20,447 nucleotides of DNA from CAYLZO01 sp964387775 (GCA_964387775.1 CAYLZO010000075.1:1-20447); one strand, 5' to 3'; positions 7,487 to 15,512 are shown, numbered from the stretch's first letter. The notes: generated by a model from the letters alone, not told the origin. Program-made: numbers and translations.

Positions 7487-7786
7487 TTAACCGATTTCTC
7501 CGTCAAACAGATCGACAAAATCGCGCTCGCGTAGCATGCTGTGGCGCCAGCCCTCGATGGCCGGGACCACGTAGGGTAGCAGGCGGAGGGCATAGTAGGG
7601 CGGCAGAATGGGCACGCCCAAGAAATCGCCGAACACGGCGAGCACAAAGAGCCGCTCAACCATGCCCCGTTCCTTTTCCAGCTCTCGGACCCAGTCGTAT
7701 ACTGTGGCACCATAGATTATCTCGCCGATGGTCCGGGCCAGCGTCCTCAGCCGGTTTGACCACGGTTCGGCCTGTCTCGTATCCAT
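7487..7786 (-). CDS. short hydrophobic protein, paralog B, ArsA-linked
   Basis: 99-residue paralog of the next gene downstream. In the C-terminal core about 32 of 49 aligned residues are identical, including GD-x-LG-x-PILPPYY, LR-x-LPYVVP and MLRERD. The N-terminal half has diverged and looks amphipathic. Like its paralog it has one proline-broken hydrophobic block and no cysteine or catalytic motif. The ATG at 7786 lies 7 bases after the stop of the ferritin-like gene and lacks a clear Shine-Dalgarno, so it may rely on translational coupling. A gene duplication kept side by side next to duplicated ATPases suggests a two-by-two pairing of subunits (inference). Confidence 0.78.
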   Translation of the reverse strand: MDTRQAEPWSNRLRTLARTIGEIIYGATVYDWVRELEKERGMVERLFVLAVFGDFLGVPILPPYYALRLLPYVVPAIEGWRHSMLRERDFVDLFDGEIG

Positions 7787-7793
7787 CGGATGG

Positions 7794-8246
7794 TCAGGCG
7801 GCCGGACTCTCTGGGTGGAGCGCGCGCAGGGTGGCCTTGAGCCAGCGGGCGTGGCGGATCTCGTCCAGCAGCAGCTCGGCCATGAGCTCCACCGTCTTTT
7901 CGTCGTCCAGGATGCCGGCGACAAGCCGGGCATACTCGACGATGGCCCACTGTTCGCCGCGCAGGTCGTGTTCTAGCCGGGTGGCCAGAGTGTCGCCGGC
8001 AGTCCCGGGTTCCGGCGTTTGGCCCGTTGGCCTGCCCCCCAGCTCCACGATCCGGGCCATCAAGCGGGCTGCGTGTTCTCGTTCGACGTCGCGTAGGGTC
8101 TCCAGCGCGACCTGGACGTCCGGCGGGTCGCCAGCTTGGGCGTGAGCGTCATAGTCGGCCACCGCCTGCCGTTCGGCGGCCAGGGCTTGATTCAGGCGCA
8201 CCAGGATCTCTTCTTGCGTCAAGTGGGCCAAGGGCGGGTAGTCCAT
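7794..8246 (-). CDS. ferritin-like di-iron domain protein
   Basis: 150-residue predicted four-helix-bundle protein. Two internally similar halves each give the ferritin-like ligand set: E25 (E-x6-Y) with E55-x2-H58, and E98 (again E-x6-Y) with E129-x2-H132. This fits a bacterioferritin/rubrerythrin-type di-iron centre without a rubredoxin domain (no cysteines). Likely roles are iron handling, peroxide removal or an oxidase-like reaction; which one cannot be told. The start codon follows the UspA-like stop by 3 bases, with GGAGGGG overlapping that stop, so expression is coupled to the stress protein upstream and to the hydrophobic/ArsA genes downstream. Confidence 0.82.
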   Translation of the reverse strand: MDYPPLAHLTQEEILVRLNQALAAERQAVADYDAHAQAGDPPDVQVALETLRDVEREHAARLMARIVELGGRPTGQTPEPGTAGDTLATRLEHDLRGEQWAIVEYARLVAGILDDEKTVELMAELLLDEIRHARWLKATLRALHPESPAA

Positions 8247-8249
8247 GCC

Positions 8250-8717
8250 TCATGCCCCTCCTTCCTGGCCGTTCGTGGGCGAGACAAAGAGCACGGGCAC
8301 CGGTGAGCGACGCCGCACCTTGTCCTCGACGCTGCCAAAGAGGAAACGGCCCACCGCCGACTGCGGCAGGGTGGCCATGACGATGAGGTCCGCTCCTTCT
8401 TCTACCGCCAGGTCGACGATGGCCTGCTCCGGGGGTGTGGCGCTGATCACGACCCGCTCTTCCACCGGCACACCGGCTGCCTGGAACGGCTGAATGGCCT
8501 GGGCCAGGTACGCCTCCCCTTCTGCCCGGCGCCGCGCGCCAGACGAGCCGGGCTCCACCTGGACCTGGCGGAAGAACTGCTCTTCTGAAGCGACCACCGG
8601 CACCAGCCAGGCCAGGATGACGGCGGCCCCGGTGGCCTGGGCCAAGATGCGGGCGTGGCCCAGGGCCGCATCCTGGTACTGCCCATCTTCCATCGGCACG
8701 AGAATCAGCCGGTACAC
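8250..8717 (-). CDS. universal stress protein (UspA) family
   Basis: 155-residue Usp-fold protein. It has the usual start 'YRLILVPMEDG', an acidic middle and the C-terminal 'GRFLFGSVEDKVRRRSPVPVLFV' block. In ATP-binding Usps the loop is G-x2-G-x9-G-[ST]. Here it reads A-T-L-P...GS, so the first two glycines are replaced by Ala and Pro and nucleotide binding may be altered or absent. The GTG start has GAGGAG 8 bases upstream and overlaps the thioredoxin-fold gene by 13 bases. Usp proteins commonly signal starvation or respiratory stress; its place in this operon suggests the whole cluster is stress related. Confidence 0.88.
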   Translation of the reverse strand: MYRLILVPMEDGQYQDAALGHARILAQATGAAVILAWLVPVVASEEQFFRQVQVEPGSSGARRRAEGEAYLAQAIQPFQAAGVPVEERVVISATPPEQAIVDLAVEEGADLIVMATLPQSAVGRFLFGSVEDKVRRRSPVPVLFVSPTNGQEGGA

Positions 8718-9088
8718 GTCGCCTGCTCCTCGGATCGAGCCAGGGCGTCTTCCAGCGCCTGGCGCTTCCAGCCCACGATCCGCACCTTGCCGTCCACGAT
8801 CCAGGTTGGGTAGTGGCGCACCCGGTGGCGCAAGCTCTTAAACAGCCCCTCCGGCGATTGGGGATCGATGACCTTGATCACGATCCGGTCGCCGTAACGG
8901 CCGGCCAGATCATAGACCCAGTCGGTCAGGCGGTGAATCTCCTCCTGCCATTCGGGCGGATATTCGTCCAGGGCCCGCTCGGCGGGGGATTCGCCCAGGT
9001 CCGCGTCGGCCAGGACGAGCTCGCAGGCGGTGCACAGGCCCAAGCCCTGGAACGTCGGGGCGACCACTTCCAATCGCACCGGCTTCAT
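8705..9088 (-). CDS. thioredoxin-fold protein with CTAC motif
   Basis: 127-residue small redox-type protein. It has an N-terminal beta strand 'VRLEVVAPTF', a CxxC motif C19-T-A-C22, a charged insertion of about 45 residues, the strand 'DRIVIKVIDP', and the thioredoxin-like cis-proline region 'HYPTWIVDGKVRIVGW' (P94). An extra cysteine (C125) is near the end. It probably acts as a cytosolic disulfide reductase or redox sensor; the partner is unknown. The ATG at 9088 has AGAAGGA 8 bases upstream; a longer frame reaching 9166 crosses the cstA terminator and is rejected. It is the first gene after the terminator, and no separate promoter is visible in the 25 bases between them. Confidence 0.78.
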   Translation of the reverse strand: MKPVRLEVVAPTFQGLGLCTACELVLADADLGESPAERALDEYPPEWQEEIHRLTDWVYDLAGRYGDRIVIKVIDPQSPEGLFKSLRHRVRHYPTWIVDGKVRIVGWKRQALEDALARSEEQATCTG

Positions 9089-9104
9089 GCCACTTTCCTT
9101 CTGC

Positions 9105-9140
9105 AAGAAAAAGGGGAGAGCCTGAGAGCAGGCTCTCCCC
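9105..9140 (-). terminator. intrinsic terminator of cstA
   Basis: On the minus strand a perfect 12-bp stem (GGGGAGAGCCTG, 9129-9140 with 9113-9124) has a 4-base loop and is followed directly by TTTTTCTT. This is a textbook Rho-independent terminator 18 bases after the cstA stop. Because the thioredoxin-fold gene starts 25 bases later with no visible promoter, partial read-through may control the downstream cluster. Confidence 0.9.
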
Positions 9141-9158
9141 ACACGACAGGCTGTCCGA

Positions 9159-10910
9159 TTATTCACCGCCTCCCGCGCCAGCCTCGGCCATCTCGGCCCG
9201 GAAGCGCCTCACGGCCTGCACACCGTCCCAGGCCAGGATCACGGCGCAGATAAAGAGGATGACCGTCAGCACGTCGGCGATGATCTTGCCCGTGGTCAGA
9301 TTATCAAACGAGAGGATAAAGGTGTTGATCATCGCCCCCATGGTGGTGATGAACATAAAGACAAAGGGGACAAAGGCCCAGAGGTAGTTTTTCCCCTTCG
9401 ACATCAGCCACAGGGAGATGATCAGCAGGGCCAGGGAGGCCATGAGCTGGTTCGCCGCGCCGAACAGCACCCAGATCTGGGCCCAGAAGCCGGTCCAGAT
9501 GAGGATGGCCGACAACACCAGGGCCACGACCGAGCCGATGTGCACGTTGCGCAGGGCCGGGATCTGGTCGCCCAGGAACTCGGCGCTGGCTACCCGCATG
9601 AAGCGGACCACGAGGTACATGATGGTCAGGGCCATCAGGGTGAGGAACACCGAGCCGTAGGGCACGCCAAAGGAGGTTGGGATGCCGATGCGGGAGAGGA
9701 ACTGGGCCAGGCCCACGGCAAAGACGCCCGCGTTCTTGCCGGCCGACACCATGGCCACGTAAGTGGTTCCCTCCCCTGAAAAGCCAAAGGCCACACCGAC
9801 ACCGATCAGCGCTGTCAGCAGGGCCAGCACGGCCAGGAACATCTCCAGGAACATGGAACCGCCCCCGACAAAGAGCGCGTCGCCCTCTTTTTCGAGCTGG
9901 CGGGCTGTGCCGGAGCTGGAGACCAAGCTATGCCAGCCCGAGATGGCCCCACAGGCGATGGTCACAAAGAGCACGGGCCAGAGCCAACCCAACGGGGCCA
10001 GGTCGCCGATCTGGCCGCTCCAGTTGGTAAACGCTGGAAAGTCGGCCGGGATGCCCGGATGCCAGATGACCAGGCCGATGGTGCCGCCCAAGATGCCCAG
10101 GAAGACGATCCAGAAGGCGACATAGTTGATGGGCTGTGCCCAGCGCCAGATGGGCAGCACGGCGCCAAAGTAGCAGAGGACCAGCGTTACCAGGCTCCAC
10201 AGGAACTGAGCCCAGGTGAGTTTGCCGGCGATCAACTCCGGCGAGGTGGCTGCGCCAAAGGTGCTCAGCCACATAAAGATGTCCTGGACGAAGGGCAAGG
10301 TCCCCAGCCAGATGCCGACAAACGACCCGACCACCGTCACGACCGAGGTCAGGATGATGTCCCGTTTCCATCGGTAGGTCATCTGGCCGGCCAGGAGGCC
10401 AAAGACGATCACCAGGATCACGCCCAGGGGGACGGCGGGGTTGGTCATCAGGTCGTAGCCGACGATCTTGCCAAAGGCGCCCATGATGAGCAGCAGGTAG
10501 CAGTAGATAAAGATCAAGAGGATGTTGCGGGCGCGGGGGGAGATCAGGCGATAACTCAGGGCGCCAAAGGTCTGGCCTTCTTCACGGACGCCCACGACGA
10601 TGCTGGCATAGTCTTGCACCCAGCCGATAAAGAATGTGCCAAAGACGATCCACAGCAGGGCGGGGAGCCAGCCCCAGCGGATGGCGACGATGGGACCGAC
10701 GATCGGACCCAACGCGGCTATCGACTTGAATTGATAGCCGAACAGTACGTTGCGGTTGGCCGGAGCAAAGTCCACCCCATCCATAAACATCGTGGCGGGT
10801 GTGGCTCTTTTATCATCCGGCTGGATCACGTTGCGGTCAATGGACCTGGCGTACCAACCGTACCCCACGGCAATGGCCGCGAGACCAATGATCAGGATCA
10901 CGACACTCAT
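9159..10910 (-). CDS. cstA: carbon starvation protein CstA (pyruvate/peptide transporter family)
   Basis: 583-residue polytopic inner-membrane transporter of the CstA family, whose members in enteric bacteria take up pyruvate or peptides during carbon starvation. Family hallmarks include the start 'GYGWYARSIDRNVIQPDD', 'TPATMFMDGVDFAPANRNVLFGYQFKSIAALGPIVGP', 'IWVLFGAANQLMASLALL' and about 15 predicted membrane helices. The length is somewhat shorter than the roughly 700-residue E. coli protein and matches the shorter family members. The ATG has AGGAGG about 9 bases upstream. A long untranslated leader with hairpins precedes it, and it has its own promoter and terminator, so it is likely regulated separately. 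The neighbouring UspA-like gene fits a starvation theme. Confidence 0.95.
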   Translation of the reverse strand: MSVVILIIGLAAIAVGYGWYARSIDRNVIQPDDKRATPATMFMDGVDFAPANRNVLFGYQFKSIAALGPIVGPIVAIRWGWLPALLWIVFGTFFIGWVQDYASIVVGVREEGQTFGALSYRLISPRARNILLIFIYCYLLLIMGAFGKIVGYDLMTNPAVPLGVILVIVFGLLAGQMTYRWKRDIILTSVVTVVGSFVGIWLGTLPFVQDIFMWLSTFGAATSPELIAGKLTWAQFLWSLVTLVLCYFGAVLPIWRWAQPINYVAFWIVFLGILGGTIGLVIWHPGIPADFPAFTNWSGQIGDLAPLGWLWPVLFVTIACGAISGWHSLVSSSGTARQLEKEGDALFVGGGSMFLEMFLAVLALLTALIGVGVAFGFSGEGTTYVAMVSAGKNAGVFAVGLAQFLSRIGIPTSFGVPYGSVFLTLMALTIMYLVVRFMRVASAEFLGDQIPALRNVHIGSVVALVLSAILIWTGFWAQIWVLFGAANQLMASLALLIISLWLMSKGKNYLWAFVPFVFMFITTMGAMINTFILSFDNLTTGKIIADVLTVILFICAVILAWDGVQAVRRFRAEMAEAGAGGGE

Positions 10911-11151
10911 CGTTTTTTCCTCCTACTCCATCGTGGAAAACGAAGGGCCTGGTTCAACCTTCCTGGTTGAACACCAATTGCTGCCAATAGACCTGATCAG
11001 ATATGTTCCGGCTCTCACCCCCTTTCTCCGCGTCCCTGGGGCAAAACCTCAGGGGATCTGTGAGCAAATCCCGACACAAAAGGCAAGCTGGTTGCACTAG
11101 AGGAGCTCCGGATGGTTCCCGCCATGTTAATCTGCAATGCTGGCGCAACTG
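10911..11151 (-). promoter_or_regulatory. long structured 5' leader of cstA
   Basis: From the predicted start near 11151 to the ATG there are about 240 untranslated bases. Several helices can be read by eye: a perfect 8-bp hairpin with loop AGGAA (10952-10972), a CCCTG-GG/CC-CAGGG hairpin enclosed by CTCAC/GTGAG, and a CGCCA/TGGCG pair. No known riboswitch consensus was matched. The leader may carry post-transcriptional control; a GGA in a hairpin loop is the kind of site CsrA uses on cstA in E. coli, but no CsrA is seen here. Confidence 0.4.
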
Positions 11152-11157
11152 GGACCT

Positions 11158-11186
11158 AGTTTACCACTAATTGCCCTTCTTGTCAA
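11158..11186 (-). promoter_or_regulatory. sigma70-type promoter for cstA
   Basis: Minus-strand TTGACA (11181-11186) and TAAACT (11158-11163) are separated by 17 bp. It sits 15 bases past the stop of the glutaminyl cyclotransferase gene, with no clear terminator between, so some read-through from that operon is also possible. Confidence 0.65.
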
Positions 11187-11200
11187 CTGCTTTTTTCAGA

Positions 11201-12066
<866 letters not shown>

Positions 12067-12070
<4 letters not shown>

Positions 12071-13821
12071 GAGCCCCCCTCCGGCCCCCGGGGAGCGACG
12101 CGGATGGTCTGCTCCTGCCGGTAGGTGACCAGGCCCGGCGCCGCACCGGGGATGCGGCGCACGTGGCGCCGCTGGGTATAGTCTACTTGGACGTCGCGCT
12201 CGTCCCGCAGTTGGGAAAAGTGGGCGGCCAGCTCGGCGGCGCGCTGGACCGTGTCGGGCGGTGGCTCCGGGCCGCCGCTGCGGACGATGACGTGGGCGCC
12301 GGGCACGCCCCGGGCGTGGAACCACCAATCGTCGCCGTTGGCCCGGCGGAAGGTGACCTCGTCGTTCTGGCGGCTGTTGCGGCCCACCAGGATGGGCAGG
12401 CCGTCGGGCGAGGTGAGCGACAGGGGCTCGCTGCGGGGCATCTGGGGCCGCTTCTTGCGGCTGGGGCGGAGGTGGCCGGCCTCGACGAGGGCCGCTCGCA
12501 CCTCCTCGATCTCGGGCCGGCTTTCGGCCAGGGCCAAGTCCGTCTCCAGTTGGTCCAGGTCTTGCAGGGCGAGCTCGGTCCGGCGGATCTGGATCGGGAT
12601 TTCTTTCTCGGCGCGCTGGGCCTTGCGATAGCGGTCGAAAAATGCCTGGGCGTTCTCCACAGCCGAGAGGGCGGGGTCGAGGGGGATGCGTTCCGTCTCG
12701 CCCGGTGCCACCTCGGCGACCAGCTCAGTCTGGCCCGGCTCGACGCTGTGGGCGTAGCCCAGGGTCCATTCGCCCCACTGGCGCAATCGGTCGGCGTCGT
12801 CCACCTGCTTCAGCGAGCGCCGCAGCGACTTGCGGCGGTGCTCCAGGCGGTCGCGGGCCTCGGCGATGGCCTGGCGCAGGGGCCGCTTGGCCGCGGCGTA
12901 GGGACTGCCCGGTCTGTAGCCGACGGGCCTGCCCTGAGCCGGGTCGAAGGGCTTGGCAGCCGCCGCCGTGTAGGCTTCAATTGCCTGGCTGATGGACGGC
13001 ATCGGCTGGAGCTCGTCGCGGTGGGTGAGCGGGTAGGGGGCGTAGACGGCTGGCTCCCCGTCTTCCAGCGCGATGGTGGGCTGCCACTGGCCGTCGTCCA
13101 AAGGCGAGAGCAGATCGCCGATGGCTTCCAGGAGGGGCTGCATCCGCTCTACCCGGGCGACCTTGGCCCTCGGCTGGCCCAGGGCCCGGAATGCGACCTC
13201 GCGGGCCAGGAGGGGGCTCATACCTTGCAATCCGCGGACGAGGAGCCGCCACACCTGGTCCTTGTCCTGGCCGGCCTGGAGGATCTCCCGCAAGCGGTAC
13301 TCGGTCAGCTCGGAGGGGGGCAGCTTGTCCTGGGGCGGCGGCGGTGCGTAGGGTTGGTTGGGCAGGATAGGGCGTACGCTGCTCAACTGCGGCCCGACGC
13401 GCTTGACGGCGTCGAGCACGCGGTTGCCGGGACCGACGAGGATGACGTTGGAGTGGCGGCCCATGATCTCGGCGACCAGCTCGGTGCAGCCCCACTCGGG
13501 GTGGTCGAATTCCAGGTGGAGGATGCGCTCGAAGGGCGGCTGCCGGATGTCGGACAGGCTCGCGCCCCGGACGTACTTGCGCAAGAGCTGGAGGAGCCCC
13601 GTCTGCTTCTCGACGCCGCGCCGCAGCTTTTCGGAGGCCAGGCTTACGCGGCCCAGCTCGGTGTGGGCCGAGGCCAGGAGGTAGTGGCGCGCCCCCCGGG
13701 CATAAACCTCCAGGCCGACGGAGCGCCTGGCGGGTAGGACGACCTGCTGCACCCGGCTTGCGAGGATCGTCGCGCGCAGCTCGTCGGCCACGCAGGCCAG
13801 GGTCAGGGCGTCAAAGTACAC
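12067..13821 (-). CDS. rqcH: NFACT family protein, RqcH/Rqc2 homolog
   Basis: 584-residue NFACT (fibronectin-binding A N-terminal) protein. Homologs bind obstructed 50S ribosomes and direct alanine tailing of stalled nascent chains. Visible parts are the NFACT-N start 'MYFDALTLACVADEL', the 'AEIMGRHSNVILV' motif (117-129), central coiled coils (about 300-345 and 385-440), and the NFACT-R domain with 'DDWWFHARGVPGAHVIVR' and the end 'PGLVTYRQEQTIRV'. The acidic-basic pair needed for tRNA recruitment in B. subtilis (D97/R98) appears as E98/R99. An in-frame 'KPFDPAQGRP' insertion near residue 290 is encoded by a REP-like sequence. The start is GTG with GGAG 5 bases upstream, 15 bases after the deacetylase stop. 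Confidence 0.92.
12931..12952. repeat. REP-like palindrome, copy 1, inside rqcH
   Basis: GCCCTGAGCCGGGTCGAAGGGC is an imperfect palindrome with GCCCT/AGGGC ends. Copy 2 in rnpB matches it at 18 of 21 positions. Similar 'CCTGAGC...GTCGAAGGG' elements are, from memory, widespread in Chloroflexota and other environmental genomes. Read on the minus strand it encodes 'PFDPAQG' in frame. Confidence 0.65.
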
Positions 13822-13836
13822 GGGAGCTCCGGCATT

Positions 13837-14859
13837 CTACCAATCGAGGATGAGCTTGCGGGCGAAGGTGTCCAGGTCGTCGCCGCCCTGGATGCGGACG
13901 CGCTTTAGCTTGAAGAGGTTGCCGCTGGCGTGGGTGGCGCCTTGCTCGGTCAGGACCGCGCCCCAGAAATCGGCCGAATGCAGCACGTCGATGACAAATT
14001 GGTCGTAGCGGCCCGAAGGATAGGAAAAGAAGTGGACGGGCTCGCCCGTTCGCTCTTCGATGGCACCCTTGGGGGCCAGGATCTGAAAGACGACAAAGTC
14101 AAAGCTGCGGTTGCGCATGTCGGGGTGGTCGTAGCTGTGGGGCTCGAACCTCATGCCGGCGGCGGCCATTTCTTCCACTTCGGCCCAGGAGAGGTACTCG
14201 GGCAGGTTGGCGTCGATGCGGCCGGTGATCAGAAAGAAGGTGGCGGTAAAGCCGTATTCCTTCAGAAGGGGAAAGGCGTGGGTGTAGGCGTCGGTGTAGC
14301 CGTCGTCGAAGGTGAGGATGATCGGCTTGGGGGGCAGGGGCTTGCCCCGGGTGAGGTGCAGGGCCAGGTCGTTGAGTGAGATGGTCTGGTACCCCTCGCG
14401 GCGGAGGTAACGGAGTTGTTCCTCGAACTTGGCCGGCGAAACCGACAGATCGCGGCGGTAGACGTTGGCGCCGGGCGGCGGATCGGAGAGATAGTGATAC
14501 ATGAGGATAGGCACTCGCGCCTCGCGATAGATGCCGTCGGGCGTGGGCCGCCAGGGCGTGGGCGTCGGCGTCCACGTGGGGGTGGGCGTGTGTGTGGGTG
14601 TGTGGGTCGGCGTCGCCGTGGCGGTGGCGGTCGCCGTCGGCGTCGCGGTGGGGGTATCCGTTGGCGTTGAGGTTGGGGTCGCCGTGGCGGTGGGGGTCGG
14701 CGTAGGCGTGGGCGTGTGTGTGGACGTGGGGGTCGCGGTGCCGGCGTAGGCCATGCGCGGGTTGCCCTCGGCATCAAAGGTGGGTGTCTCGGCACGCCAG
14801 TAGGCGGCCATGATCAACAGGGCCACGGACGGCAAGAGTGCCAGCTGAATTAGTGCCAT
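13837..14859 (-). CDS. polysaccharide deacetylase (NodB domain), membrane anchored
   Basis: Predicted 340-residue protein. An N-terminal hydrophobic segment (about 3-20) serves as an uncleaved anchor or signal. A low-complexity Thr-Pro-Ala linker (41-107) acts as a wall-spanning stalk. The NodB deacetylase domain keeps the catalytic base and metal motif 'TFDDGYTD' (D185/D186), the metal histidines 'HSYDHPD' (H241, H245) and 'FSYPSGRYDQ' (about 278-287). It probably removes acetyl groups from cell-wall or exopolysaccharide N-acetylglucosamine. The ATG at 14859 has only a weak Shine-Dalgarno; TTG at 14874 is possible. An ATG-equivalent start at 14964 is excluded because it is upstream of the promoter. 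It is the first gene of the operon with rqcH and the cyclotransferase gene. Confidence 0.88.
   Translation of the reverse strand: MALIQLALLPSVALLIMAAYWRAETPTFDAEGNPRMAYAGTATPTSTHTPTPTPTPTATATPTSTPTDTPTATPTATATATATPTHTPTHTPTPTWTPTPTPWRPTPDGIYREARVPILMYHYLSDPPPGANVYRRDLSVSPAKFEEQLRYLRREGYQTISLNDLALHLTRGKPLPPKPIILTFDDGYTDAYTHAFPLLKEYGFTATFFLITGRIDANLPEYLSWAEVEEMAAAGMRFEPHSYDHPDMRNRSFDFVVFQILAPKGAIEERTGEPVHFFSYPSGRYDQFVIDVLHSADFWGAVLTEQGATHASGNLFKLKRVRIQGGDDLDTFARKLILDW
14539..14739 (-). repeat. low-complexity Thr-Pro-coding minisatellite
   Basis: About 200 bases made of short degenerate units (GGCGTG/GGCGTC/GGGGTC on the plus strand) encode the Thr-Pro-Ala stalk of the deacetylase. The strand bias (G and T on plus, almost no A) is extreme. 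Slippage could change stalk length in steps of six bases without breaking the frame. Confidence 0.8.
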
Positions 14860-14920
14860 TTTCCGGGATTTCAAGGTGAGCTTTGACCTTTCTTCACCAC
14901 GTTTGCTTGCAAGCTCGTAC

Positions 14921-14949
14921 AAGATACCGTAACTGGCCCGAACTGTCAA
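14921..14949 (-). promoter_or_regulatory. promoter for deacetylase-rqcH-cyclotransferase operon
   Basis: Minus-strand TTGACA (14944-14949) and TATCTT (14921-14926) with exactly 17 bp between them. Transcription would start near 14914, giving a leader of about 55 bases that contains the palindrome GCTTGCAAGC. Confidence 0.7.
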
Positions 14950-15001
14950 GTCAAATGTGCCCATCGCCGCCGCATTTGATGGGCGAGGTGGGCTTGAATA
15001 C

Positions 15002-15030
15002 TTGATTGAGGGCTGTTCTCGTGGTATAAT
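15002..15030 (+). promoter_or_regulatory. strong promoter of rnpB
   Basis: TTGATT (15002-15007) and a perfect TATAAT (15025-15030) are separated by 17 bp. The next 6 bases lead to G15037, which is exactly the first base of the P1 helix of RNase P RNA, so promoter and RNA end support each other. Confidence 0.85.
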
Positions 15031-15036
15031 TTATGT

Positions 15037-15512
15037 GGACCGATGGGTGAGCCGCCGCTGGACAGCCAATCGCTGTCCAGAGGAACTTCCCGACTCCCAG
15101 TCCTGCATCCGGGATATCTAGTTGGGCGCAGGACAGGTCGCCCCACGAAACCGTAAGTGGGGGCAGGCCGGCGAGAGCCGCGTCCTGACTACAACCGCAA
15201 CAGAAAGTATTCCCGCGAAGGCCTTCCGCAGGAAGGCCCGTAAGGGGCGAACCGGTGGGGTAAGAGCCCACCAGCGGTCGTGGCGACACGGCCGGCTAGG
15301 CGAGCGTGCGACCGGGAGCAAGGCGAGTGGGCCGGGCCAGGAGGCGCCCTGAGCGGCGTCAAAGGGTTCGGTCTCGCCGCAGCGGCGACGGTGAGGCCGG
15401 GTCACACCCGGCAAGCCAGGAGCCGCCACCCCGAAACCGGGGTGAGACAGATGGCGGCAGCCCGCGCACAAGGCGGGTGGACAGAATCGGGGGCATGAAG
15501 CCCATCGAGTCC
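15037..15512 (+). ncRNA. rnpB: RNase P RNA, bacterial type A-like
   Basis: RNA subunit of RNase P, which trims the 5' leaders of tRNAs. The 5' conserved region GAGGAACTTCCCGACTCC (usual form GAGGAAAGTCCGGGCTCC), ACAGAAAGTATTCCCGC, GGTGGGGTAAGAGCCCACC and the 3' conserved ACAGAATCGG are all present in order. The ends are set by the P1 helix: GGAC-CGATGGG at 15037-15047 pairs with CCCATCG-A-GTCC at 15501-15512. The 476-base length is long for the class. Part of the extra length is a peripheral region containing a REP-like palindrome at 15346-15366. It ends 11 bases before tRNA-Leu with no terminator, so a shared transcript is likely. Confidence 0.92.
15346..15366. repeat. REP-like palindrome, copy 2, inside rnpB
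   Basis: GCCCTGAGCGGCGTCAAAGGG matches copy 1 in rqcH at 18 of 21 positions. It lies in a peripheral, variable part of the RNase P RNA between the 'GGTAAGAGC' region and the 3' conserved core. Confidence 0.55.

Noticed and set aside
10954..11148. 64-residue minus-strand ORF in the cstA leader
   Set aside because: It has no Shine-Dalgarno, an unnatural composition and overlaps the predicted RNA helices; likely chance.
10911..11151. TPP or T-box riboswitch in the cstA leader
   Set aside because: A CTGATC segment and GGTGAGAG look vaguely TPP-like, and GGCGGGAACC vaguely T-box-like, but the surrounding pairings and consensus bases do not fit.
12163..13737. 524-codon plus-strand ORF opposite rqcH
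   Set aside because: It is a GC-rich antisense shadow of a clearly conserved protein, and has no domain of its own.
14539..14739. CRISPR or tandem-repeat array
   Set aside because: The repeats are short, irregular and in frame, coding a Thr-Pro stalk; there are no spacers.
14860..14964. Upstream start at 14964 for the deacetylase
   Set aside because: The promoter at 14921-14949 lies downstream of it, so that codon would not be in the mRNA.
15118..15498. Protein-coding ORFs in the 15.1-15.5 kb region
   Set aside because: The sequence is explained by RNase P RNA with matching conserved segments, closing helix and promoter.
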